DNA from: an uncultured Prevotella sp.
GTDB lineage: Bacteria; Bacteroidota; Bacteroidia; Bacteroidales; Bacteroidaceae
NCBI GenBank assembly: GCA_934230965.1
Contig: CAKQFW010000151.1
Coordinates: forward strand, 1 to 5,182
Direction of reading: 5' to 3'
Length of the DNA: 5,182 bases
The notes beneath the pieces were generated by a model that saw only the letters and a program-made list of their open reading frames with translations, was not told the DNA's origin and searched no databases. The first letter of the stretch is position 1; every line of letters begins with the position of its first letter. Made by a program: the position numbers and the translations under genes. This document shows positions 1 to 5,156 of this stretch, one piece after another.

Positions 1-76
1 GCAAAAATAAAAAGAGCTGGTTGGGACTGCTCTTACCTTGATAAGGTGATGTCATAAAGTAATGCGTCGGCCCTGT
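1..76. other. Left-edge non-coding DNA
   Basis: No ORF is visible here. A short inverted repeat ACCTT-GAT-AAGGT at 35-47 is the only structure and is too weak to name. It may be the 3' flank of a gene outside the window. Confidence 0.3.
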
Positions 77-176
77 ATCGACCGTTCCACATATTCATAT
101 CGACCGTTATGAACACGCGTATCGACCGTTATGAACATGTGGAACGACCGTTACGAACATGTGGAACGGTCGATAC
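75..176. repeat. CGACCGTT tandem array bounded by a perfect 18-bp inverted repeat
   Basis: Four tandem 22-bp units begin at 77, 99, 121 and 143, each opening with ATCGACCGTT or AACGACCGTT. The last three continue as (A)TGAACA or ACGAACA followed by CGCGT or TGTGG. The array ends in an inverted copy, AACGGTCGAT, at 165-174. The outer sequences GTATCGACCGTTCCACAT (75-92) and ATGTGGAACGGTCGATAC (159-176) are exact reverse complements separated by 66 nt, which is three repeat units. A second inverted pair, 83-99 with 130-146, matches over 17 bp with one mismatch. The centre AACGACCGTT is itself a palindrome of AACG/CGTT. The combined tandem and dyad symmetry resembles an array of sites for a dimeric DNA-binding protein or an iteron-like cluster, but no protein that would bind it is visible here. 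Confidence 0.85.
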
Positions 177-186
177 GAGACAATTT

Positions 187-229
187 GATGCACGTTTTCG
201 CACAAGATATCGCACGCTTTTGGCCTAAG
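187..229. repeat. Two degenerate 22-bp-spaced GCACG units
   Basis: GCACGTTTTCG begins at 190 and GCACGCTTTTG at 212, exactly 22 bp apart, and both are followed by a short AAG a few bases later. The copies are diverged. They bridge the CGACCGTT array and the GCAATGATAATCAA array with nearly unbroken 22-bp phasing. They are too degenerate to recognise as a known element. Confidence 0.5.
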
Positions 230-304
230 AAAGCAATGATAATCAATAATTAAAGCAATGATAATCAACTATTAAAGCAATGATAATCAACTATTATGGC
301 AATG
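230..304. repeat. Three tandem 22-bp GCAATGATAATCAA repeats plus partial copy
   Basis: Units start at 230, 252 and 274. All share AAAGCAATGATAATCAA, and the second and third are identical over all 22 bp. The first differs only near its end (TAATT instead of CTATT). A fourth, decayed copy begins at 296 (ATGGCAATG). Each unit contains TGATAAT, which resembles one half of the classical Fur box, but the second half of that box is not present. The near identity of the copies compared with the older-looking flanking units suggests recent tandem duplication or selection. Confidence 0.9.
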
Positions 305-306
305 TT

Positions 307-325
307 TTTATCTAATAAAGATAAA
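307..325. promoter_or_regulatory. Small inverted repeat TTTATCT-N5-AGATAAA
   Basis: The 7-nt arms at 307-313 and 319-325 are perfect reverse complements around AATAA. The site lies between two of the 22-bp-period blocks and upstream of the protease gene. It could be an operator for a dimeric regulator, or simply chance in AT-rich DNA. No T-tract follows, so it is not a terminator. Confidence 0.3.
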
Positions 326-340
326 GTAGTAGATTTTTGA

Positions 341-450
341 GAAGAATGAAAAAATAATAAGTGATGAATGAAAGAAAAATAAAAGATGATTGAAAGAAAA
401 ATAAGAAATGATTAAAAGGAAAATAAGAGAAGAACAAAAAAAAGAATAAG
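341..450. repeat. A/G-rich degenerate 22-bp tandem repeat
   Basis: Four aligned units start at 341, 363, 385 and 407, with a weaker one at 429. Each has the pattern GAnGAnTGAAAnAAAAATAA with A and G almost exclusively on the plus strand. The units at 363 and 385 differ at only about three positions. The block continues as purine-rich DNA without clear units to about 489. Runs of A repeating at 22 bp (about two helical turns) would be expected to curve the DNA. The region has essentially no C on the plus strand for over 100 nt. Confidence 0.75.
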
Positions 451-593
451 AGAAAATAAGAGATGAATAAAGATATGAAATAAAAGAAGCGTTTAAGGTT
501 ACATTCTTTTACCTTTTTTGTTATTTACCTTTAAAAAAGTGGCACATTATTAAAAAAGAAATAAGCGCAAAGCAACGTATGAGAAGAAATATG
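451..593. other. AT-rich leader region with no gene
   Basis: The first part continues the purine-rich tract. From about 490 the sequence turns pyrimidine-rich and contains TTTACCTTT twice, at 508-516 and 524-532, 16 bp apart. No start codon with a usable frame, tRNA or stable hairpin is seen. It probably serves as the upstream promoter region of the protease gene. Confidence 0.5.
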
Positions 594-601
594 TAACTTT
601 G
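594..601 (+). promoter_or_regulatory. Bacteroidetes -7 promoter box TAACTTTG for the protease gene
   Basis: TAACTTTG matches the Bacteroidetes housekeeping consensus TAnnTTTG exactly. The -33 TTG expected about 20 bp upstream (around 570-574) is absent; that position reads GCAAAGCAACG. The box may therefore be weak or activator-dependent. Transcription would begin only a few bases downstream, at or beside the ATG at 607, predicting a leaderless or near-leaderless mRNA. The box match is seen; the start site is inferred. Confidence 0.65.
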
Positions 602-606
602 CAGCC

Positions 607-2709
607 ATGAAAAAGATTTTACTCTCTTTGTCGGCATTGCTGCTGACAACAGCCTCATTTGCCATACCGGCACGTCCGGGTATATGGCGCACTATCACCC
701 TCACAGACGGAACACAAGTACAGGCTCAGCTGCAAGGCGACGAGCACTTAAATTATTATGAAGATGCTGAAGGCAACACCTATACCGAAAATGCCGACGG
801 CACCTTCTACGCCTTTAACCTTAACGAGGCTAAAGAACGCGTAAAAACCCGACTGAACAAAATGCGAGCTGCCGCTGCGGCCAAACATCCGAACCGCGCC
901 ATCGGTCAGTATGGCAACTACACTGGCAAGAAGCGCTGCCTCATCATCTTGGCACAGTTTACCGATGTTAAGTTTGCTGCTGGCCACGACAACGCTTACT
1001 ATACCCGCGTAGCCAACGAAGAAAACTTTACTTCGGCCGAAGGACACCGTGGCAGTGTGCGCGACTATTTCTTGGCACAGAGCAACGGCAAGTTTGAGCT
1101 CAACTTCGACATCGCAGGCCCTTATACCATGCCAAACAGCGCAAGCTATTATGGCAGCAACACCCCCAGCTCTGATGCCAAAGCCAGCGAGATGATTGCT
1201 ACCGCTTGTAAGATGGCTAACGCCGATGGCGTAGACTTCTCAAAATACGACTGGGAGGGCGACGGCAATGTAGATATGGTGTTTGTTATCTATGCTGGCT
1301 ATGGCGAAGCCACTTCTACCAAACGCCCCGACGTAATTTGGCCGCACCAGTATGAGCTCTACTATACGGGCAAAGACCTCTATCTCAATAACAAATATGT
1401 AAACGTTTATGCTTGCAGCAACGAGATTGACGAGATAAACGACACGGGCAAACCTCACGTGCAAGGCATCGGTGCCATCTGCCACGAGTTTTCACACTGC
1501 TTGGGCTACCCCGACTTGTACGACACGGGCAGCGCTGGACGCTTCGGCCTGGGACACTTCGACCTGATGTGCCAGGGCAGCTACAATGGCGACACCTTCC
1601 GCCCCGCTGGCTATAGCAGCTATGAAAAGTGGATGGCGGGCTGGCTCACCCCCATCGAACTGTCAAACGAAGACAAGCAGATTAACGACCTGAAGGCTGT
1701 CTCTGACAATGGCGAAGCCTACATCATATACAACCAGCGCAACCGCAACGAATATTATCTGCTGGAAAACCGCCAGCACACAGGATGGGACGATGCACTG
1801 CCTGGCACCGGACTTCAGATTTCGCACGTCGACTACGACCGCACCAGTTGGGAGTATAACCGCGTGAACGCTGAAGACCACCAGCGTTTCACCATCTTCC
1901 ATGCCGACGGCTTGGCAGGCTCAAGCAATGAGAACAACGACCTCTATCCCTACAAAGACAATAACAGCCTGACAAATAACAGCTACCCCGCCGCCACACT
2001 GTATAACAGCAACAGCGACGGCACGCTGATGATGAACCGTGGCGTGACAAACATTACACAGAACGCCGACGGCACCATGTCGTTTAAATATGAACACATC
2101 TCGAAGACGCTCACCCCTGAGAAGACCGAAGAGGTGGTGTTTAAAGAAACCTTTGCACGATGCAGTGGCGAAGGCGGCAACGGCTCTACCCCGATCTTTG
2201 GTGGCAGTGTAGGTTACGGCACCTTCCAGTCAGACATCACAGGATGGACCAGCACCGCACGTATGAATGGCGGCTATAAGTGTGCCAAATTCGGAGGTCC
2301 CAGCGATAAAGAAGTGTCGGTAACATCGCCCACCTTCGTTCTGAATGGCAAAGGCAAAGTAAAAGTATCGGTGGCTCCGTGGGCCAGCAATGCGCAAACA
2401 CTAACACTGAGCACTGCAGCAGGAACACTCGGCACCTACACCCTTGAGAACAAAAAGTGGAACGAGATTACTGCCGATATCACAGGTAGCGGCAGCACAA
2501 ACCTCACCTTTACCACCAACGGCCGCTTATGGATAAACGAGGTGTCGGCCACAGCAATGCTTGAAACGGGCATAGACAACGTGGTTAGCAACAACGCACG
2601 CCCTGCCGATAACCGCATCTACACCCTGGGCGGACAGTATGTGGGCACACAGCTCAGCAGCTTGCCTAAAGGCATCTATGTGATGGGCGGCAAGAAGATT
2701 GTGAAATAA
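607..2709 (+). CDS. Secreted M6-family metalloprotease with type IX secretion C-terminal tail
   Basis: A 700-residue zinc endopeptidase precursor, predicted to be exported and to act outside the cell. Residues 1-19 are a Sec signal peptide (MKK, a Leu-rich core, cleavage after ASFA). Residues 20 to about 105 look like a propeptide (RPGIWRTITLTDGTQVQAQL). The M6-like catalytic domain spans about 106-440. It contains a calcium-site-like acidic motif (D215, D219, D223) leading into VFVIYAGYGEA, an IWPH motif at 244-247, the zinc motif HEFSHCLGYPD (H293, E294, H297, with G300 and D303), and a Met-turn candidate FDLM at 318-321. Residues about 508-650 form a beta-rich, probably jelly-roll accessory domain seen in other Prevotella secreted proteins. 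Residues about 668-700 (IYTLGGQYVG, then LPKGIYVMGGKKIVK) are a type IX sorting tail. The start is fixed by the signal peptide; no Shine-Dalgarno is present and a -7 box lies directly upstream. Probably co-transcribed with the following flavoprotein gene. The substrate cannot be predicted. Confidence 0.95.
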   Translation: MKKILLSLSALLLTTASFAIPARPGIWRTITLTDGTQVQAQLQGDEHLNYYEDAEGNTYTENADGTFYAFNLNEAKERVKTRLNKMRAAAAAKHPNRAIGQYGNYTGKKRCLIILAQFTDVKFAAGHDNAYYTRVANEENFTSAEGHRGSVRDYFLAQSNGKFELNFDIAGPYTMPNSASYYGSNTPSSDAKASEMIATACKMANADGVDFSKYDWEGDGNVDMVFVIYAGYGEATSTKRPDVIWPHQYELYYTGKDLYLNNKYVNVYACSNEIDEINDTGKPHVQGIGAICHEFSHCLGYPDLYDTGSAGRFGLGHFDLMCQGSYNGDTFRPAGYSSYEKWMAGWLTPIELSNEDKQINDLKAVSDNGEAYIIYNQRNRNEYYLLENRQHTGWDDALPGTGLQISHVDYDRTSWEYNRVNAEDHQRFTIFHADGLAGSSNENNDLYPYKDNNSLTNNSYPAATLYNSNSDGTLMMNRGVTNITQNADGTMSFKYEHISKTLTPEKTEEVVFKETFARCSGEGGNGSTPIFGGSVGYGTFQSDITGWTSTARMNGGYKCAKFGGPSDKEVSVTSPTFVLNGKGKVKVSVAPWASNAQTLTLSTAAGTLGTYTLENKKWNEITADITGSGSTNLTFTTNGRLWINEVSATAMLETGIDNVVSNNARPADNRIYTLGGQYVGTQLSSLPKGIYVMGGKKIVK

Positions 2710-2745
2710 AACGACAAGAAACAAGACGCAATAAGAATAAGCATC

Positions 2746-3693
2746 ATGACGGAAAACAGAATAACAAAACTCTTCGGCATACAATACCCCATCATACAAG
2801 GGGGTATGGTGTGGTGTAGCGGATGGCGACTGGCGGCTGCGGTGAGCAACGCGGGCGGACTGGGATTGCTGGGCGCTGGCTCAATGCATCCTGAAACGCT
2901 GGTTGAGCATATTCATAAACTGAAGGCGGCCACCAACAAGCCATGGGGCGTGAACGTGCCCTTGATGTATCCTGAGATTGACCGTCTGATGCAAATTCTT
3001 GTCGACGAACAGGTGCGCATCGTATTCACGTCGGCAGGCAGTCCGAAGAAATATACCGCCTTTCTGCACGAGGCGGGCATAACGGTGGTGCACGTGGTGC
3101 CCAGCAGCAAACTGGCCATCAAGTGCGAGCAGGCGGGCGTTGACGCCATCGTGGCCGAAGGCTTTGAAGCTGGCGGACACAACGGCAAAGAAGAAACCAC
3201 CACGCTGTCGCTCATACCAGCGGTGTGCCAAGCAGTGCAGTTGCCCGTCATTGCGGCAGGCGGCATTGCCTGCGGACAACAGGTACTGGCAGCCATGGCT
3301 CTGGGCGCCGAAGGTGTGCAGATGGGCACCGTGTTTGCGCTTAGCGCTGAGAGCTCGGCCAGCGATGCCTTTAAACAACGCTGCATAACAGCGGGCGAAG
3401 GGGGCACCATGCTGTGCCTAAAGAGCCTCTCGCCCACCCGTTTGGTGCGCAACGCGCTGTACGACCGCATAGCCGAGGCCGAAGCCACAGGGCAAAACGA
3501 TGCCGAGCAGCTGCGCCAAATATTGGGCAAAGCAGCTGCTAAACGCGGTATCTTTGAGGGCGATATTGATAATGGCGAATTAGAGATAGGGCAAAGTTCG
3601 GCTTACGTAAAAGAGGTGTTGCCCACGGCTGTCATCATGCAACATATTGTTCAGCAATATGATGAAGCAAAGAAACGTCTCGCGGCGATGTGA
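2746..3693 (+). CDS. FabK / nitronate monooxygenase-family FMN oxidoreductase
   Basis: A 315-residue cytoplasmic TIM-barrel flavoprotein of the 2-nitropropane dioxygenase-like family. The family includes enoyl-ACP reductase II (FabK, last step of fatty acid elongation) and nitronate monooxygenases. The N-terminus YPIIQGGMVWCSGWRLAAAV is the conserved FMN-binding start of the barrel and is followed by SNAGGLGLLGAG. GVNVPL at 68-73 fits the next strand. EAGGHNGK at 141-148 carries the catalytic-type His145. AAGGI at 170-174 and VQMGT at 191-195 fit the phosphate-binding loops. The overall pattern resembles streptococcal FabK (EAGGHIGK, similar length) more than fungal nitronate oxidases, but biochemistry would be needed to separate them, so no symbol is given. 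It begins 36 nt after the protease stop with no hairpin between, suggesting a shared transcript. No Shine-Dalgarno is seen. A terminator-like hairpin follows within 10 nt of the TGA stop. Confidence 0.93.
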   Translation: MTENRITKLFGIQYPIIQGGMVWCSGWRLAAAVSNAGGLGLLGAGSMHPETLVEHIHKLKAATNKPWGVNVPLMYPEIDRLMQILVDEQVRIVFTSAGSPKKYTAFLHEAGITVVHVVPSSKLAIKCEQAGVDAIVAEGFEAGGHNGKEETTTLSLIPAVCQAVQLPVIAAGGIACGQQVLAAMALGAEGVQMGTVFALSAESSASDAFKQRCITAGEGGTMLCLKSLSPTRLVRNALYDRIAEAEATGQNDAEQLRQILGKAAAKRGIFEGDIDNGELEIGQSSAYVKEVLPTAVIMQHIVQQYDEAKKRLAAM

Positions 3694-3702
3694 TATCAAA
3701 CT

Positions 3703-3743
3703 TTAAAAACACAACGTCACAGATAATATTGTTGTGCTTTTAA
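3703..3743 (+). terminator. Terminator-like hairpin after the flavoprotein gene
   Basis: TTAAAAACACAAC (3703-3715) pairs with GTTGTGCTTTTAA (3731-3743) around a 15-nt loop, with a single A-C mismatch. It begins 9 nt past the TGA stop. The 3' arm contains TTTT but no long T-run follows, so efficiency is uncertain. Confidence 0.6.
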
Positions 3744-3773
3744 CCATCTATTTCGCGCTTCGCGCTCATGGTT
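3742..3773. repeat. Hairpin tipped by CGCGCTTCGCGC, copy 1
   Basis: AACCAT (3742-3747) pairs with ATGGTT (3768-3773). Between them sits CGCGCTTCGCGC (3754-3765), which can itself fold as GCGC-TTC-GCGC. The 12-mer recurs exactly at 3819-3830, marking it as a repeated intergenic motif. A 10-bp palindrome, GTTTTAAAAC, follows at 3771-3780. Confidence 0.6.
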
Positions 3774-3777
3774 TTAA

Positions 3778-3880
3778 AACACTAATGTCCATTAATTATC
3801 CATTAATCATCGTTAATACGCGCTTCGCGCAATATTGTATTAATGTAAAATTAATGATTAATTAATGGACATTAATGTTT
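3778..3880. repeat. AT-rich inverted repeat with CGCGCTTCGCGC at its tip, copy 2
   Basis: TAATGTCCATTAATT (3783-3797) is the exact reverse complement of AATTAATGGACATTA (3860-3874). Inside lie further partial pairings (ATTAATCAT at 3802-3810 with ATGATTAAT at 3854-3862; TTAATA at 3813-3818 with TATTAA at 3838-3843). CGCGCTTCGCGC at 3819-3830 sits near the centre. The whole 100-nt block could extrude as a cruciform or fold as one RNA stem. It looks like a dispersed intergenic repeat, though only these copies are visible in this window. Confidence 0.75.
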
Positions 3881-3891
3881 AAGAAACACAA

Positions 3892-3919
3892 GCAATGCAA
3901 AGCATTGCGAGCATTTTTT
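3892..3919 (+). terminator. GCAATGC hairpin followed by a T6 run
   Basis: GCAATGC (3892-3898) and GCATTGC (3902-3908) form a 7-bp stem with an AAA loop. T6 follows at 3914-3919 after a 5-nt gap. The shape is that of a weak rho-independent terminator for rightward transcripts reading through the earlier hairpin. Its T-run overlaps the start of the 61-nt inverted repeat. Confidence 0.45.
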
Positions 3920-4094
3920 CTATCTAAATGGATGCGCCCTCCAAGTAGGACGGTGGTCTCCGTGCCCCATCCTCCCGACTTTTGAAATGGGGAATAAATA
4001 TATAAGGGTATCTATTTAGAAGCGTTGGGTGCTGGAGGACGGGGCACGGAGGCCACCGTCCTACTTGGAGGGCGCATCCATTTAGATAGAAAAA
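3915..4094. repeat. 180-bp element with 61-nt near-perfect inverted-repeat arms
   Basis: The left arm 3915-3975 and right arm 4034-4094 are reverse complements over 61 nt. There are only two deviations: T3957/G4052 (a G-U pair in RNA) and A3969/C4040. The inner 58 nt (3976-4033) are AT-rich and unpaired. The arms are GC-rich in the middle (GGACGGTGG, CTCCGTGCCCC), unlike the surrounding DNA, which suggests an inserted element. No ORF lies inside and no convincing target-site duplication flanks it. A MITE-like non-autonomous element or a large RNA hairpin are the main possibilities. The structure is certain and its nature is inferred. Confidence 0.92.
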
Positions 4095-4129
4095 TAATTA
4101 GATTCACTAAAACACAAATTATATAATAC

Positions 4130-4297
4130 TTAAAAAGGACGACTTCTCACGAAGGCGTCCTTTTCTTAAAATCAGTAATTAACTCAAAATTTATAATCTA
4201 ATTCTCACTAACTGTCTTGCGTATCTGTAGATACATTAAATATATGGAATCTGAAATAGTTGTTTTCTTTAATTTGTTTGCAGTCGATTTCTTAATT
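4130..4297 (-). ncRNA. Candidate leftward small RNA of about 165 nt
   Basis: A good leftward Bacteroidetes promoter (-7 box at 4303-4310, -33 TTG at 4331-4333) predicts a transcript starting near 4297. The bidirectional hairpin at 4133-4164 would end it near 4130. No gene on the minus strand lies between these points; the only ATG frame encodes 12 residues. The transcript would contain a small hairpin, GTATC-TACA-GATAC (4234-4221). It matches no RNA family I recognise (not 6S, tmRNA, SRP or RNase P). Both ends are inferred from promoter and terminator signals alone. Confidence 0.35.
4133..4164. terminator. Bidirectional rho-independent terminator between convergent genes
   Basis: AAAAGGACG (4133-4141) pairs with CGTCCTTTT (4156-4164). 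After one A-G mismatch, CTTC (4143-4146) pairs with GAAG (4151-4154) around the loop TCAC. The 3' arm ends in T-runs on both strands (TTTTCTT on plus, TTTTTAA on minus). It could stop rightward read-through from the flavoprotein operon and leftward transcripts from cmk or the internal promoter. Confidence 0.8.
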
Positions 4298-4302
4298 CGC
4301 TG

Positions 4303-4333
4303 CAAAGGTAGTGGGATTGTCTGTACTGTGCAA
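4303..4333 (-). promoter_or_regulatory. Leftward Bacteroidetes promoter (TTG-N20-TACCTTTG)
   Basis: On the minus strand TTG (4333-4331) is followed by exactly 20 nt and then TACCTTTG (4310-4303). This agrees with the Bacteroidetes housekeeping consensus of TTG, 19-21 nt, TAnnTTTG. It continues into GCAGC, as does the box before the protease gene. It lies downstream of the cmk stop and points away from cmk, so it does not serve any visible coding gene. Confidence 0.65.
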
Positions 4334-4339
4334 CTTTCT

Positions 4340-4445
4340 TCAACAAACAGGCTGTTTTAATCAACTAAACACCCCATTTGCTATGTAGAGATAGCATTTT
4401 AGCCGATTTTCACCCCACTTTTATCAACAAACACCCTATTTCTAT
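4340..4445. repeat. Imperfect direct repeats TCAAC(T)AAACACCC downstream of cmk
   Basis: TCAACTAAACACCCCATTT...CTAT at 4361-4384 and TCAACAAACACCC.ATTTCTAT at 4424-4445 are near copies differing by small indels and a base. A shorter copy, TCAACAAACA, lies at 4340-4349. Between them sit a palindrome AAACAG-G-CTGTTT (4345-4357) and a 6-bp hairpin TGCTAT/ATAGCA (4379-4396). The latter could form the 3' end of the cmk transcript, but it lacks a T-run in the minus direction. Confidence 0.55.
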
Positions 4446-4466
4446 CCATGAGTCGCCCAAATGCCC

Positions 4467-5156
4467 TTATCGGGTGGCAGCGGCAAATTTCTCCATCAAC
4501 CACTGCTTCTGTTCGGCAATGGTCATGTGGCTGTTATCCAGTTCGATAGCATCGGCAGCCTTGGTAAGGGGCGACACGGCACGATGCGAGTCGATATAAT
4601 CGCGCTCTTGCACGTTCTTCAAAATGTCGGCATAGTCGGCAGGCATACCCTTCGCCTCCAGTTCGTCAAAGCGGCGCTGTGCACGCACCTCGGCACTGGC
4701 AGTAACAAAGATCTTCAGTTCGGCATTGGGAAACACCACGGTGCCAATATCGCGGCCATCCATCACGATGCCTTTCTCCTCGCCCATCTTCTGTTGCTCT
4801 TCAACCAACTTCGCACGCACAAAGGGCAAGGCGGCCACAATGCTCACCTTCGACGACACCTCGAGCGAGCGTATCTCGTTCTCCACACACAGACCGTTAA
4901 GGTATGTGTCGGGGCGACCTGTCTGCTCGTTCAGTTTAAACGAGATATTGATATGAGGCATTGCTGCCTCAAGAGCGCTGGCCATAATGTTGCCATCGGC
5001 ATCAAACAGCTGGTTACGCAATGCATAGAGGGTTACCGAACGGTACATGGCACCTGTGTCGACATAGATGTATCCCACTTCACGTGCCAAATCTTTAGCC
5101 ATCGTGCTCTTTCCACATGACGAAAAGCCCTCGATAGCTATGGTAATTTTTTTCAT
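4467..5156 (-). CDS. cmk: Cytidylate kinase
   Basis: A 229-residue cytoplasmic nucleoside monophosphate kinase, full length for the family, that phosphorylates CMP and dCMP with ATP in pyrimidine nucleotide recycling. The P-loop is G10-FSSC-GKST18, in the Bacteroidetes form rather than the enterobacterial GPSGAGKGT form. DTGAMYR at 33-39 is the CMP-binding motif. [12 protein letters not shown] at 132-143 contains the conserved D133-G-R-D136. [13 protein letters not shown] (185-197) and A203 following D202 match the C-terminal signature RD..DS.R..SPL..A.DA. The intact motifs leave little doubt about function. The ATG at 5156 gives the canonical [10 protein letters not shown] start. The 26 nt upstream are A/T-only apart from one C, with no Shine-Dalgarno and no visible -7 box, so the promoter or upstream operon partner lies outside the window. 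It converges on the flavoprotein gene across a 773-nt spacer. Confidence 0.97.
   Translation of the reverse strand: MKKITIAIEGFSSCGKSTMAKDLAREVGYIYVDTGAMYRSVTLYALRNQLFDADGNIMASALEAAMPHINISFKLNEQTGRPDTYLNGLCVENEIRSLEVSSKVSIVAALPFVRAKLVEEQQKMGEEKGIVMDGRDIGTVVFPNAELKIFVTASAEVRAQRRFDELEAKGMPADYADILKNVQERDYIDSHRAVSPLTKAADAIELDNSHMTIAEQKQWLMEKFAAATR

Larger units (their letters stand above)
77..450. repeat. 22-bp-period repeat mosaic upstream of the M6 protease gene
   Basis: Nearly the whole stretch can be cut into consecutive 22-bp units, although the sequence family changes along it. The families are a CGACCGTT family (units at 77, 99, 121, 143), a GCACGnTTT family (187, 209), a GCAATGATAATCAA family (230, 252, 274, degenerate at 296) and an A/G-rich GATGAnTGAAAG family (341, 363, 385, 407, with a weak unit at 429). 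The first and last families are exactly in phase (264 bp = 12 x 22), with the middle families one base out. Since 22 is not a multiple of 3 and no ORF crosses the region, it is not a coding repeat. The function is unknown: binding-site array, DNA-bending element or slipped-strand satellite are all possible. The periodicity is seen directly and any role is inference. Confidence 0.8.

Noticed and set aside
77..176. Plasmid replication origin iterons
   Set aside because: The unit length fits, but there is no replication initiator gene and the window contains the chromosomal housekeeping gene cmk. The array is kept only as iteron-like in shape.
230..295. True Fur boxes
   Set aside because: Only the TGATAAT half matches. 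The other half (AATAATT or AACTATT) departs from ATTATCA at most positions.
77..304. CRISPR array
   Set aside because: The 22-bp units are directly adjacent with no unique spacers between them, and no cas gene is in the window.
2881..3530. Minus-strand ORFs of 165 and 205 residues opposite the flavoprotein gene
   Set aside because: They overlap each other and the conserved FabK-like gene, and have no recognisable domains, so they are shadow frames.
3915..4094. Complete insertion sequence
   Set aside because: The 58-nt interior cannot encode a transposase and no convincing target-site duplication flanks the arms.
4198..4356. A 52-codon stop-free minus-strand frame across the orphan promoter
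   Set aside because: It has no ATG until codon 41, no ribosome signal, resembles no family I know, and overlaps the promoter itself. The remaining 12-residue frame is too short to call.
4461..5120. 219-residue plus-strand ORF opposite cmk
   Set aside because: It is antisense to a clear cytidylate kinase with all motifs intact. Its translation shows low-complexity His/Leu content typical of a shadow frame.
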